The position numbers were made by a program, and so were the translations under genes. The notes beneath the pieces are model-generated. The model was not told where the DNA came from, made no database searches, and worked only from the letters and a program-made list of their open reading frames with translations. From Aerococcus viridans (GTDB lineage: Bacteria; Bacillota; Bacilli; Lactobacillales; Aerococcaceae): a stretch of DNA of 64,000 nt. The first letter of the stretch is position 1. Each line of letters opens with the position of its first letter. Below are positions 45,699-54,484 of the stretch, piece by piece. The stretch is from positions 62,001 to 126,000 of the forward strand of contig NZ_CP014164.1 of assembly GCF_001543285.1 (NCBI RefSeq). Direction: 5' to 3'.

Positions 45699-47708
45699 TT
45701 AAAAAAAGTGCTTTTCTGTATTTGCTAAATTTCGGTAGTCTTGAATATCTAAGACAGCCTCTACTACCCCGCGGAATTGATCTTGATCATCAAAAGTGGC
45801 TAGGTATTCGATATATGCAAAAAAATTAGGGCTAGAAAAGCGCATTGGCTGAATAATCAGACGAGCATTTTTTAAATCATCTAAAAGTTGCGCAATCTTT
45901 GGCCATAAGCGTGGTGGATGACAAAACTCAATGTCACGACCGATTTCCAAAGGTGAGCGTTTGAAAATCATCTGATCATAAGGCACCACGTGGTTGAAAT
46001 ATCTAAAACAGAAGTTTTCGTCTATATAGGTAATTTCAAAAGGCAGGGCGTTCATTAAACTGGTGAACTCAGCAAGGGATAGATAGCCATTTTCCAAGTC
46101 TAATGGTTGATCAATGGCTACTTGGTCTGGTCTAGTGAGCAGTTGATTGTGGTGACTATACCAATCAACCTGTACATATCCATCGGAAAATTGTATCGTT
46201 TCACTTTGTTTGCTAGTGCGATTTTCTTTGAGTCGTACTAAAGTTGTCAATTTTTTGTTTTTTAAATCTGCTTCATCCGGTCCTTTAACAGAACGGTCTG
46301 TGCCTGGGGCGATGTCAATAAACCGTTGAATATTCTGGACGCATTCGACGATGCCTAAGAATTGATGTTCATCATCGAATAGTGGTTGATATGTCACATA
46401 AATCATTGCAGTACCCCCAGCGCTTGTTTCTTGGAACCAGTAGGATACAGCCTTTTCTTGACCAGATTTTAGTTTTTCAAAAACTGGGTGAATTGTTTTC
46501 CAAATACTGGCTGGAAAAAGCGTCTGTGCAGCCATCCCTATCTGACAATTTTCACGATATTGAAAGGGGAACCCCGTCTTATCTTGACAGGGCAGGGTGT
46601 AATTTGTGTATTGAATATGTCCTGCTGAATTGATAAAGGTAAGGGTGACTGGTATCCGGTCTAAGATAATCCGCATTTGGTTGGTAGATAAGAATCCATC
46701 GCCAACAGGGAGTGGCATGTCAGGGTCAATGATCGCTTGCTGGTAGCTTTCTGTAGCTTGAAATTCGGGTTTTCTTTCCCAGCTGATGAGCATAGCGCCA
46801 TCAGGAAAACTGATTTTTTGGCTTTCAATGATGGCTTTACGTGGCTGGTCTACATTTTTGGTAAGTGGTGTAGTGTCTTCATGTTGGTCATCATCTTTTT
46901 CATCTGAACTTGTCCATGTACCTGTAGGTCGGATAATCGCAAAGCCGTAAATATCACTTTGTTCACTAACCTTGGCCCAATCTTGACTAGACAAACTTTC
47001 GGCTAGAATATTTATAAGAATGGCTTCCTCTTTAAAAATCATCTCCTTAAATTCATATTCAAAATCTGCAAAAGCTAACTTTACTATCGTTAATCTTTCT
47101 GTAAAATCTGTATTTCTTAATAAATCGACTTGCTTTAAAGCTGCTTGAAATAGGTCACGAATCTCATCATCTTTGGCCCACATAACTTTGGGTGGCGCAT
47201 GATAACCGTATTTTTCAAGCAGTGGAAAGAAAACCCGTTCTTTACGAGTATAGTGGTGTTCAAATTGCCCTAAGAGTTGGTATTGCCGCTTCAGGCCGTC
47301 TGTAAAGTCTAAGCGACTAGGATCATCTTCGTTTAAGGCTTCTAAGGCTTTAAAAATATTGTTGATTCGGTTAATGCAGGCTCTAAAGGCCATGTTTTCA
47401 GCTTTAAATACCTGAACGGGATGATTTTCTTGTTCGATTTCTACAGCTGAATGACCTGTTACTTGGTCTTCAAACATGCGGGCATGTACGTTACACAATT
47501 TCAAGACATCTTCAAAGGTGATGTCATTATCGTCTTTGTAGATAATTTTTTGCTCCATCATGGCGATTTCAATGGCCGAAACACCGGAAAAGTGCTGGTT
47601 AAATGCTTCTTGTAAACTGTTAGGGTCTACGCCATGGTGAAGTTGCGTCAACATGTCAGTAAGCACCTGTAATCGTTGTTTTTCTTGGTTAGTATGCTTC
47701 TTTTTCAT
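45699..47708 (-). CDS. DUF438 - hemerythrin - tandem PAS protein
   Basis: 669 residues. An N-terminal DUF438 region (about 10-100: LTQLHHGVDPNSLQEAFNQH) precedes a hemerythrin/HHE-like helical bundle (about 105-260, with LLGQFEHHYTRKERVFFPLL), then two PAS_10-like sensor domains (about 330-470 and 510-660). The paired PAS units share GHIQYTNYTLP- and YIDENFCFRYFNHVVP-type cores. Such proteins are linked to redox, iron or NO sensing under low oxygen; the output is unknown because no enzymatic domain follows. It overlaps the DUF1858 gene upstream by 20 bp, and the two are very likely one functional unit. Confidence 0.85.
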   Translation of the reverse strand: MKKKHTNQEKQRLQVLTDMLTQLHHGVDPNSLQEAFNQHFSGVSAIEIAMMEQKIIYKDDNDITFEDVLKLCNVHARMFEDQVTGHSAVEIEQENHPVQVFKAENMAFRACINRINNIFKALEALNEDDPSRLDFTDGLKRQYQLLGQFEHHYTRKERVFFPLLEKYGYHAPPKVMWAKDDEIRDLFQAALKQVDLLRNTDFTERLTIVKLAFADFEYEFKEMIFKEEAILINILAESLSSQDWAKVSEQSDIYGFAIIRPTGTWTSSDEKDDDQHEDTTPLTKNVDQPRKAIIESQKISFPDGAMLISWERKPEFQATESYQQAIIDPDMPLPVGDGFLSTNQMRIILDRIPVTLTFINSAGHIQYTNYTLPCQDKTGFPFQYRENCQIGMAAQTLFPASIWKTIHPVFEKLKSGQEKAVSYWFQETSAGGTAMIYVTYQPLFDDEHQFLGIVECVQNIQRFIDIAPGTDRSVKGPDEADLKNKKLTTLVRLKENRTSKQSETIQFSDGYVQVDWYSHHNQLLTRPDQVAIDQPLDLENGYLSLAEFTSLMNALPFEITYIDENFCFRYFNHVVPYDQMIFKRSPLEIGRDIEFCHPPRLWPKIAQLLDDLKNARLIIQPMRFSSPNFFAYIEYLATFDDQDQFRGVVEAVLDIQDYRNLANTEKHFF

Positions 47709-47964
47709 TATTTTTCTTTACTCCAATTGGTTGATAGCCATTGTAAATCAGTTGTTGACAGATAAATGCTACGGAGACACCTGCAATTTTAGCACCGCGA
47801 TTAAGGGTCACAAATTGGCCGATTGATTGGCGTAAGATTGGGTCTTCCAAAGGGGTAAAACCAATTTCAACTAATAAAGCTAATAGGTCGGGATGGTCGT
47901 CGATGAGCGTTTTGACAGGTTGGTTAAAGTCAACAGTGAAATCATCGGTAGGGTTCATATGCAA
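47689..47964 (-). CDS. DUF1858-domain protein
   Basis: 91 residues. VKTLIDDHPDLLALLVEIGF then TPLEDPILRQSIGQFVTLNR and AKIAGVSVAFICQQL is the DUF1858 pattern, also found at the N-terminus of the iron-sulfur repair protein ScdA/RIC and of hybrid-cluster neighbours. Here it is a stand-alone protein fused functionally by overlap to the DUF438/PAS gene. A role in di-iron or Fe-S repair under nitrosative stress is a family-level guess. Confidence 0.8.
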   Translation of the reverse strand: MHMNPTDDFTVDFNQPVKTLIDDHPDLLALLVEIGFTPLEDPILRQSIGQFVTLNRGAKIAGVSVAFICQQLIYNGYQPIGVKKNNEKEAY

Positions 47965-48179
47965 TCACTTATCCTTTTATACTTTTGAGTAGTTGGTTAA
48001 ATAGCACTACTACTTGAGAAGAATAGTAAAGTTTCTGAGCTTTGAAAGCAATAAACCTAAGGATGTAGATTTATCTTAATACAATATTGTTTACGAATTA
48101 AAATGAGATCATCCTTTCTTTGACCCTTGAAGAGCTAGCTAGCTAAAGTGATAGTTAACGCAAAGGAAGGAGTGAAGAG

Positions 48180-48539
48180 ATGTCCGTATCAGCAAGTACA
48201 TATGGGATTGTTTTTAAAGGAGAGGCTGTGAACCACCAAAAGGACATAATGGCGCAATTACTCGAGGTTATTGACCCAGAGTTAGGGATTGATTTTCCAA
48301 ATTTAGGTTTAATTTATGAAGTAGATCTGAATCTCACAGGTGAGTGTACTGTAGTGATGACCCTTACGACACCAGCTTGTCCATTAGTATTTGTGATTGA
48401 AAAGGACTTTCAGGAAAAGCTGAGTCAATTAACTATCATAAAGGCAGTGACTGTGACGATTACATTCGATCCTGTCTGGTCAATCCAACGACTAAGTCCT
48501 TTTGCCTGTGTCTGCCTTGGTATGCCGATTCAAGGATAA
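48180..48539 (+). CDS. MIP18/SufT-like (DUF59) metal-sulfur cluster assembly protein
   Basis: 119 residues. QLLEVIDPELGIDFPNLGLI is the DUF59 signature; the conserved cysteine is in LTTPACPL, and TFDPVWSIQRLSPFA corresponds to the DPPW segment. These proteins help Fe-S cluster delivery. Divergent from the DUF1858-DUF438 pair across a 215-bp shared region, suggesting co-regulation around Fe-S or NO stress. AAAGGAAGGAG before ATG 48180. A stray N-terminal extension of about 20 residues precedes the domain. Confidence 0.85.
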   Translation: MSVSASTYGIVFKGEAVNHQKDIMAQLLEVIDPELGIDFPNLGLIYEVDLNLTGECTVVMTLTTPACPLVFVIEKDFQEKLSQLTIIKAVTVTITFDPVWSIQRLSPFACVCLGMPIQG

Positions 48540-48741
48540 AAAGCACTAGGACTGCATGAAATGCCTCTTTTTATGATAGGATAGATAAACTTATCTGAAT
48601 ATGCTCTATTACAGTAATTAAATTCGAAAAACATACTTAAATTGTTTTTAAAGAGCTCAACCTGGAAAAAAGTATTCTTGATTAACGCATGATTATTTGC
48701 ATTTTCAAAATAAGACAATTATACTTAAATCAAATATAGTT

Positions 48742-48751
48742 TACAAACGTA
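48742..48751. promoter_or_regulatory. Probable CopY operator (cop box)
   Basis: TACAAACGTA matches the TACAnnTGTA cop box except at one position. It lies 30 bp before the ribosome site of the truncated copB gene. Confidence 0.5.
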
Positions 48752-48809
48752 AACAAATATAATTATCATGCAGTAGGAGGTAGAAAATAAGACAAAACAT
48801 CATTAGGAT

Positions 48810-49057
48810 ATGCACCATGATCACGACCATGAACATATGAATCACGGAGAGCATAACCATGACCACCATGATCATAGTGGCCACGATGGTCATGGACATG
48901 GCGGACACGGCGCGCATATGATGGCTGATTTTAAGCAACGTTTCTGGGTAGTTTTGGTATTATCTATCCCTTTAGCGATTATTGCACCTATGCTGATGCA
49001 CTTGTTTGGTTACCATATTGATTTTCCGGGCCAAGGGCTTCTAGAGTTTGGCCTTGC
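48810..49057 (+). pseudogene. copB: Copper ATPase CopB, N-terminal remnant truncated by IS1216
   Basis: A His/Met-rich metal-binding start (HHDHDHEHMNHGEHNHDHHD) and then DFKQRFWVVLVLSIPLAIIA, the first membrane helix of CopB-type ATPases. A TAG stop lies three codons before the only Met in frame, so the gene was already damaged. At 49058 it runs into the left end of IS1216, and the catalytic domain is absent. With the copA remnant at 16701 this is the second broken copper exporter in the window. Confidence 0.8.
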
Positions 49058-49869
49058 GGTTCTGTTGCAAAGTTTTAAATAAAGAATAAAATCCCTTACG
49101 GTATCTATGATTTAAGCTGGGATTCCCAATAATACCTTGATTTCAGTACAGACCGAAAACCCGAAGAGAGTGCCTTCTTTTCGGGTTTTCTTATATAATC
49201 CTCGAATGGCTTCCATGCCTTTAATCGTGGTAGAGGCAGTGCGTAAACTTCGATAGAATTTATTGCGTCTCTTTACTGGACGATGGTCTTGTTCAATCAA
49301 ATTATTCAGGTATTTAATAGTACGATGTTCTGTCCCTTGATAAAAGCCGCCGTATTCTTTTAGTTTCTTAAAGGCACTTGTAATAGAGGGGGCTTTATCT
49401 GTGACTACAACCTTCGGTTCATCAAACTGCTTCACTAACCGCTTAAGAAAAGCATAGGCTGCTTGTGTGTCCCGTTTTTTACGTAACCAAATATCCAAGG
49501 TTAAACCATCTGCATCGATGGCTCGATACAAATAATGCCATTTTCCTTTAATTTTGATGTACGTTTCATCCATTTTCCATGAATAAAAGGATTTTTTATT
49601 TTTCTTTTTCCAAATTTTATAGAGTAGTTTGCCATATTCTTGCACCCAACGATAAATCGTCGTATGAGAAACGTTAATGCCACGATCATATAAGATTTCT
49701 TGAACTTCACGATAGCTAAGGTTATAACGAAGATAGTAGCCCACGGCTACAATAATCACATCCTGCTGAAATTGCTTTCCTTTAAAATGATTCATCGTCA
49801 TTCCTCCTGCTATCTTTTTCTATTATTCTACCTTATTTGATAGTAGATTTAAAACTTTGCAACAGAACC
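49058..49869 (-). mobile_element. IS1216 (IS6 family), copy 1
   Basis: 812 bp with terminal GGTTCTGTTGCAAAGTTT and its inverted copy AAACTTTGCAACAGAACC. One transposase gene, on the minus strand. The flanking 8-mers (GGCCTTGC and GGTTTTTG) do not match each other, so no target duplication remains. Confidence 0.95.
49112..49795 (-). CDS. IS1216 transposase, copy 1
   Basis: 227 residues from MNHFKGKQFQQDVIIVAVGY (GGAGGA upstream); two codons earlier another ATG is in frame. DDE transposase of the IS6 family: N-terminal helix-turn-helix (SYREVQEILYDRGINVSHTT), then catalytic residues in WKMDETYIKIKG, VVTDKAPS and TIKYLNNLIEQDHR. Differs from copy 2 at only a few residues (for example LLYKIW versus LLYQIW). 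It moves by replicative cointegrate formation. Confidence 0.95.
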   Translation of the reverse strand: MNHFKGKQFQQDVIIVAVGYYLRYNLSYREVQEILYDRGINVSHTTIYRWVQEYGKLLYKIWKKKNKKSFYSWKMDETYIKIKGKWHYLYRAIDADGLTLDIWLRKKRDTQAAYAFLKRLVKQFDEPKVVVTDKAPSITSAFKKLKEYGGFYQGTEHRTIKYLNNLIEQDHRPVKRRNKFYRSLRTASTTIKGMEAIRGLYKKTRKEGTLFGFSVCTEIKVLLGIPA

Positions 49870-49993
49870 GGTTTTTGTCTGTGTGGAGGAACTGATTCCA
49901 AATTCGCAAAACAATGGTTATAGTGAAGTAGCCACCATGGCTTTTATGCTTGGTTTTGCGATTGTGATGACCTTAGATGTGGCGATTGGTTAA
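49870..49993 (+). pseudogene. ZIP-family metal transporter, C-terminal remnant
   Basis: About 40 codons after the IS end read FVCVEELIPNSQNNGYSEVA then TMAFMLGFAIVMTLDVAIG and stop. The EELIP...GF.xMxxLDVAxG ending is the last helix of ZIP divalent-cation transporters of the GufA/ZupT group. The remainder of the gene is gone; IS1216-mediated deletion is the likely cause. Confidence 0.75.
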
Positions 49994-50008
49994 GAAATAA
50001 CAATTAAA

Positions 50009-50061
50009 GGGGTCTTTTTTCTCTGCAAATGAAATAGGTGAGAAAAGACCCTCTTTTTATT
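50009..50061 (+). terminator. Terminator after the ZIP remnant
   Basis: GGGTCTTTTTTCTC pairs with GAGAAAAGACCC, followed by TCTTTTTATTTT. Confidence 0.8.
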
Positions 50062-50138
50062 TTCTAAAGGCTATCATTATAAATTGTGAACGACTTGCTT
50101 TAAAATAAGACTACAGTGAATAGAAAGTAGGAATTTTC

Positions 50139-51134
50139 ATGTCATATCTTTTGTATGTTCTTGGTGCAGCGATTATTATTGTGACGCTGATTGATATTAT
50201 TTGGACCACTTTATGGGTAGATGGGGGAGAGGGGTGGATAACGGACCGATTAACTACAGTCATCTGGCGTAGAATTTTAAAATCAGGTAAGGAGAACCTG
50301 ATGAATATTTCTGGTCCTTTAATTCTCACGGCTACATTATTTACGTGGTTCTTTCTCCTCTGGTTTGGCGCAACGGTCTTTTTCGCTGGCGATTTAGGTG
50401 CCATTGTTGATTCTTCTTCTAGTCAATCCATTACTTGGTATCAATTACCGTATTACAGCGGCTTTGTGGTGTTTACATTAGGGATCGGCGACTTTACACC
50501 TCAAACCACTTTTTTTCAAATAACTACCGCTTTATTTTCCGGAATAGGCATGTTGATGCTCACTCTTGGGGCCTCTTATATCCTTTCTATTGTCAGTGCA
50601 GTGGTTGAAAAAATGACACTTGCACGTAATATTATGGGAATTGGAGAAAGCAGTGTAGATTTTTTGCAAACGATATGGAACGGGAAAAATTTTAATCAGC
50701 TGGATGACGTTTTAGCTGACTTAAATTCACAAATTAATCAATATACAATACAAATTCAAGCTTTTCCTTTGCTTAAATACTACCACAGTGAGGATATTGA
50801 AAAAGCAACCACGGTAGCGATAGCAGTGCTCTATGACTCTGTACTGGTTCTCAGATATGGGATAAAAACTGAAAGATTAGTGAATACGACACTAGTTGAT
50901 GCAACAGTAAAAAGTATTAATAATTTTATAGATACTTCTAGCGATGGTTATGGCAATCTTTTTGAAGATTATGATAAAAATCCGCCAAAACTTGAACTAT
51001 CCAGTTTAGAACAGACAAGGATCCCTTTAAATCGTCAAGAAGACTATGAAAAAAATATGGAAGAATACGAAGACAAACGATATCAGCTACAAAAAATCAT
51101 TATGATTGATTACCATGACTGGCCAAATCAGTAA
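50139..51134 (+). CDS. Ion channel (two-pore-domain K+ channel-like) protein
   Basis: 331 residues. Helices at about 3-24 and 58-84, a pore loop, and a final helix at about 122-155. The pore sequence FTLGIGDFTPQ (about 112-121) aligns with the TVGYGD selectivity filter but has LGIGD, seen in some bacterial channel-like proteins; ion choice is therefore uncertain. The C-terminal half is cytoplasmic, helical and unlike RCK domains. It sits between two IS1216 copies as cargo and has its own terminator. Confidence 0.8.
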   Translation: MSYLLYVLGAAIIIVTLIDIIWTTLWVDGGEGWITDRLTTVIWRRILKSGKENLMNISGPLILTATLFTWFFLLWFGATVFFAGDLGAIVDSSSSQSITWYQLPYYSGFVVFTLGIGDFTPQTTFFQITTALFSGIGMLMLTLGASYILSIVSAVVEKMTLARNIMGIGESSVDFLQTIWNGKNFNQLDDVLADLNSQINQYTIQIQAFPLLKYYHSEDIEKATTVAIAVLYDSVLVLRYGIKTERLVNTTLVDATVKSINNFIDTSSDGYGNLFEDYDKNPPKLELSSLEQTRIPLNRQEDYEKNMEEYEDKRYQLQKIIMIDYHDWPNQ

Positions 51135-51146
51135 AAAATAAAAGAG

Positions 51147-51196
51147 TGCTCATTTGTCTGCTTTACAGCAAAGCAGACAAATGAGCACTCTTTTTT
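51147..51196 (+). terminator. Terminator of the channel gene
   Basis: Arms AGAGTGCTCATTTGTCTGC and GCAGACAAATGAGCACTCT are perfectly complementary, followed by six T residues; IS1216 copy 2 begins directly after these. Confidence 0.95.
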
Positions 51197-52008
51197 GGTT
51201 CTGTTGCAAAGTTTTAAATAAAGAATAAAATCCCTTACGGTATCTATGATTTAAGCTGGGATTCCCAATAATACCTTGATTTCAGTACAGACCGAAAACC
51301 CGAAGAGAGTGCCTTCTTTTCGGGTTTTCTTATATAATCCTCGAATGGCTTCCATGCCTTTAATCGTGGTAGAGGCAGTGCGTAAACTTCGATAGAATTT
51401 ATTGCGTCTCTTTACTGGACGATGGTCTTGTTCAATCAAATTATTCAGGTATTTAATGGTACGATGTTCTGTCCCTTGATAAAAGCCGCCGTATTCTTTT
51501 AGTTTATTAAAGGCACTTGTAATGGAGGGGGCTTTATCTGTGACTACAACCTTCGGTTCATCAAACTGCTTCACTAACCGCTTAAGAAAAGCATAGGCTG
51601 CTTGTGTGTCCCGTTTTTTACGTAACCAAATATCCAAGGTTAAACCATCTGCATCGATGGCTCGATACAAATAATGCCATTTTCCTTTAATTTTGATGTA
51701 CGTTTCATCCATTTTCCATGAATAAAAGGATTTTTTATTTTTCTTTTTCCAAATTTGATAGAGTAGTTTGCCATATTCTTGCACCCAACGATAAATCGTC
51801 GTATGAGAAACGTTAATGCCACGATCATATAAGATTTCTTGAACTTCACGATAGCTAAGGTTATAACGAAGATAGTAGCCCACGGCTATAATAATCACAT
51901 CCTGCTGAAATTGCTTTCCTTTAAAATGATTCATCGTCATTCCTCCTGCTATCTTTTTCTATTATTCTACCTTATTTGATAGTAGATTTAAAACTTTGCA
52001 ACAGAACC
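51197..52008 (-). mobile_element. IS1216 (IS6 family), copy 2
   Basis: 812 bp with the same ends as copy 1 and the same orientation, 1.33 kb away. The flanks TCTTTTTT and GAATGTCT do not match. The pair and the DNA between them form an IS6-type pseudo-compound transposon / translocatable unit. Confidence 0.95.
51251..51934 (-). CDS. IS1216 transposase, copy 2
   Basis: 227 residues, nearly identical to copy 1, with Ile, Gln and Asn at the positions where copy 1 has Val, Lys and Lys. All DDE residues are present, so it should be active. Confidence 0.95.
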   Translation of the reverse strand: MNHFKGKQFQQDVIIIAVGYYLRYNLSYREVQEILYDRGINVSHTTIYRWVQEYGKLLYQIWKKKNKKSFYSWKMDETYIKIKGKWHYLYRAIDADGLTLDIWLRKKRDTQAAYAFLKRLVKQFDEPKVVVTDKAPSITSAFNKLKEYGGFYQGTEHRTIKYLNNLIEQDHRPVKRRNKFYRSLRTASTTIKGMEAIRGLYKKTRKEGTLFGFSVCTEIKVLLGIPA

Positions 52009-52611
52009 GAATGTCTTTCATATCTGTATCAATACCAGATTTAACTTGCTCTTTCTGTGGCGATACATGATGTTTGAAATACTCATCAATTCGTTTATTA
52101 ATATGCTTGCCAATGTCTTTTGTAATAATACGATTTGTTAATTCTTTTATCTTATTCGGCAACTGTCGAACAGCGTTGCTGACTTTTTGAAACACGCTAA
52201 GGGCTTGCTCTTCAGCATACTCTTCGTTACTAGCCATTTGGTCTAAAACATATATTTCAGTATCTCTAGCGAGATTTATTGTTGTATATTCACCGTTACC
52301 AAGATAATCTTTAGTTAAATCATGATATTCTACATAACTTAAATATTCATTACTAGTTGAATCATAAATATTCAATGATTCTTCAACACTATCTAACAAA
52401 TCAAGCTGACGGTTTAATCACTCTGTTCTTAATTTATGACGTTCATCTCTCAATGCTATTTCAGCTTGCTTTTTAGCATTTTTTCATCTTCTAACGCTTT
52501 TTTACTTTCCGAAAATGTAAGTTAGCAGCTTCAATTTTAGCGTTTATTGTTGGCCATTTTTCGTTGGACTGTTTCTCTACACGTTCAAATTTCTCTTCTT
52601 TTTCAGTCACA
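52009..52611 (-). pseudogene. Plasmid relaxase/mobilisation protein, C-terminal remnant
   Basis: Read on the minus strand from 52611: EKEEKFERVEKQSNEKWPTI, NAKIEAANLHFRKVKK, ALEDEK, AKKQAEIALRDERHKLRTE, a TGA, then LNRQLDLLDSVEESLNIYDS and on to the IS1216 border. At least two frameshifts and one stop. The long charged coiled-coil followed by a basic tail is typical of Mob/relaxase C-termini of small plasmids. Same strand and correct order as the relaxase N-terminal remnant at 54485-55004. Confidence 0.6.
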
Positions 52612-52806
52612 ACAGTTGTAGATGCAGATGAAATTTCAGCTGATAATATTGATTTTGCCTACTGGAATGAACTAGAACAAACTTATGATTCAGAATTCAA
52701 AGTAGGCAACAAACGAATATTGCTTCGTGAAATTAAAGATGATCCAAAAATTATCAAACAAGCAGTAGCAGAAGCTTTAGACAGTGATTTGGAAGGGGTT
52801 GATTAA
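52612..52806 (+). pseudogene. Unknown gene, C-terminal fragment
   Basis: The frame VVDADEISADNIDFAYWNEL then EQTYDSEFKVGNKRILLREI ends at TAA 52806 after an acidic tail. It begins at the junction with the relaxase remnant, so its true N-terminus is missing. Not recognised. It lies 60 bp before the HigBA pair. Confidence 0.45.
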
Positions 52807-52867
52807 TGTGCTATCTCTTAATAATGAATGGAGTGACAATTGATAGCATTTGTGCTATCATATAAAT

Positions 52868-53227
52868 ATGGTTAACAAAAAAATTGAATTTGAATTTTTT
52901 GATGAAGAAGAGTTTAAAAAATTCTTAGATAAATTGCCCTCAAAAGATGCAATTAAAGTGATGTCTATGATTGATAATATTGAAATTAGAGGCATTCAAT
53001 CATCCATCAAAAACCAATGGGTTAAGAAATTGGATGATAACTTATTCGAAATTAGGTCGAAATCTAGTAATAATATACAACGTGGGATTTACTTCCATGT
53101 AAAGGATTCACGATATATTATTACCCACTTCTTCACTAAGAAAGATCAGAAAACGCCAAAACGTGAAATTGAACGTGGGAAAAATCGGCGTAAATTATAC
53201 TTTGTTAGGAGGAAATCAGATGAATAG
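52868..53227 (+). CDS. higB: HigB/RelE-superfamily toxin
   Basis: 119 residues from MVNKKIEFEFFDEEEFKKFL (ATG 52868). Compact RelE fold with the conserved core LFEIRSKSSNNIQRGIYFHV then YIITHFFTKKDQKTPKREIE of the phage-derived Gp49/HigB-like toxins, ending in basic residues. Such toxins cleave mRNA at the ribosome. Overlaps the antitoxin start by 8 bp, in the toxin-first order of higBA. Confidence 0.88.
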   Translation: MVNKKIEFEFFDEEEFKKFLDKLPSKDAIKVMSMIDNIEIRGIQSSIKNQWVKKLDDNLFEIRSKSSNNIQRGIYFHVKDSRYIITHFFTKKDQKTPKREIERGKNRRKLYFVRRKSDE

Positions 53228-53498
53228 AGTATTAGAAGAATATGCTGCAGAAAGAGAATTAAAAGAGCCAGGATTCGCTGAAGAATGGGAAAATGAAAAA
53301 GTACAGAATCGTATTGCAGATCAAATCTACAATATTCGCAAAAATCTAGGTTTAAGCCAACGTGAATTTGCTAAATTGGTTGGTAAACCGCAGTCCACTA
53401 TAGGTAGAATTGAATCTCGTGAAGTGAATGCTTCTTTGGATACTATTGTATCTATTGCAAATGCAACGAATAAAAAACTAATAGTTGAGTTAGTGTAG
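53220..53498 (+). CDS. higA: HigA-type XRE antitoxin
   Basis: 92 residues from MNRVLEEYAAERELKEPGFA (ATG 53220, AGGAGG upstream). The helix-turn-helix NLGLSQREFAKLVGKPQSTI then GRIESREVNASLDTIVSIAN binds DNA and, with HigB, represses the operon. Neutralises the adjacent toxin. Confidence 0.9.
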   Translation: MNRVLEEYAAERELKEPGFAEEWENEKVQNRIADQIYNIRKNLGLSQREFAKLVGKPQSTIGRIESREVNASLDTIVSIANATNKKLIVELV

Positions 53499-53735
53499 TT
53501 ACATCATTCATTCTAAATTTTTTTAGATTTTGAAAAAAGCACAAGAGTCCTTTGATATCCTGTGTTTTTTTTGCGTTTCCATACTTTCGTAGAGTTAATC
53601 TCATTTTAAAAAAAGTCAATTCAAATCCAGGCAACCTTTAGTTTGAATACTTGGGCGTTTCGATTGTAGGTTATTGTATTAACAAAGTAACACTAATGTG
53701 TTACAATGTTTTACATAAGAAAGGTGGTATATGAT

Positions 53736-54053
53736 ATGGAAAAAGCTCGTAAAACACGTACTTCACCTAAAAGAGTGACTAAAGGAAAAAGCAACAAATC
53801 TGAATCTTCTACAATTACCATAAGAGTGGATAAAGACCTTAAAGAAGAAGCTGCCGAATTATTTGAAGATTTAGGTATGAACACGTCTACAGCTATTAAT
53901 ACATTTTTAAGACAAAGTGTCCGTGAAAATAAAGTCCCATTTGAAATTAAAAGAAATATTGAAACTGAAAATGCCCTACGAGAAGTTAAAGAAGGTCATT
54001 TAGAAACCTTTGAAAATTTTGATGAATTTTGGGAAGATTTAAATGAAGATTAG
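53736..54053 (+). CDS. dinJ: RelB/DinJ-family antitoxin
   Basis: 105 residues from MEKARKTRTSPKRVTKGKSN (ATG 53736, AAAGGTGG upstream). The basic tail is followed by the ribbon-helix-helix TITIRVDKDLKEEAAELFED-LGMNTSTAINTFLRQ typical of DinJ, and a toxin-binding C-terminus. Overlaps the toxin gene by 11 bp. The N-terminal 28 basic residues are longer than usual for DinJ. Confidence 0.9.
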   Translation: MEKARKTRTSPKRVTKGKSNKSESSTITIRVDKDLKEEAAELFEDLGMNTSTAINTFLRQSVRENKVPFEIKRNIETENALREVKEGHLETFENFDEFWEDLNED

Positions 54054-54318
54054 TAGGACTTCAAATTTCAAACGGGATTACAAAAAGTTTAAGAAAAAAC
54101 ACTATGATATGGATAAGCTTGCTCAAGTTATCAAACTCATTATCAATGGTGAAAAAGAAACTTTGCGTACACAATACCATGACCATATGTTAAAAGGTCA
54201 ATATGCTGGTTTTCGTGAATTACATATTGAGAAAGACTGGTTGCTGGTCTATAAAGTAGATAACGATCAATTGATCCTGACTTTAATTAGAACTGGCACG
54301 CATGATGATTTATTCTAA
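54043..54318 (+). CDS. yafQ: YafQ-family mRNA interferase toxin
   Basis: 91 residues. MKISRTSNFKRDYKKFKKKH, then LKGQYAGFRELHIEKDWLLV and LILTLIRTGTHDDLF: the GxRExHIxxDWLLxY and RTGTHSxLF motifs with catalytic His residues are those of YafQ. A ribosome-dependent endoribonuclease. Second complete toxin-antitoxin pair within 1.5 kb. Confidence 0.93.
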   Translation: MKISRTSNFKRDYKKFKKKHYDMDKLAQVIKLIINGEKETLRTQYHDHMLKGQYAGFRELHIEKDWLLVYKVDNDQLILTLIRTGTHDDLF

Positions 54319-54324
54319 AAACGG

Positions 54325-54355
54325 CCCTACCAATATGGTGGGGTTCTTTTTTTTA
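54325..54355 (+). terminator. Terminator after dinJ-yafQ
   Basis: CCCTACC pairs with GGTGGGG (one G-U) around AATAT, followed by TTCTTTTTTTT. Confidence 0.85.
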
Positions 54356-54484
54356 CGCTGATTATTGCTTGTGCAAGCACAGCTATTATAAATGTTGCTT
54401 TGATTGTAAATGATTATTTTTTATTTTATTCGGAGGCATATGCATCTGTTCAAAATCGCTCCATTGTGTTTTTTATATACATTA

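Noticed and set aside
49870..51196. Antibiotic-resistance composite transposon
   Set aside because: The IS1216 pair carries only a ZIP remnant and a channel-like gene; no resistance gene is present.
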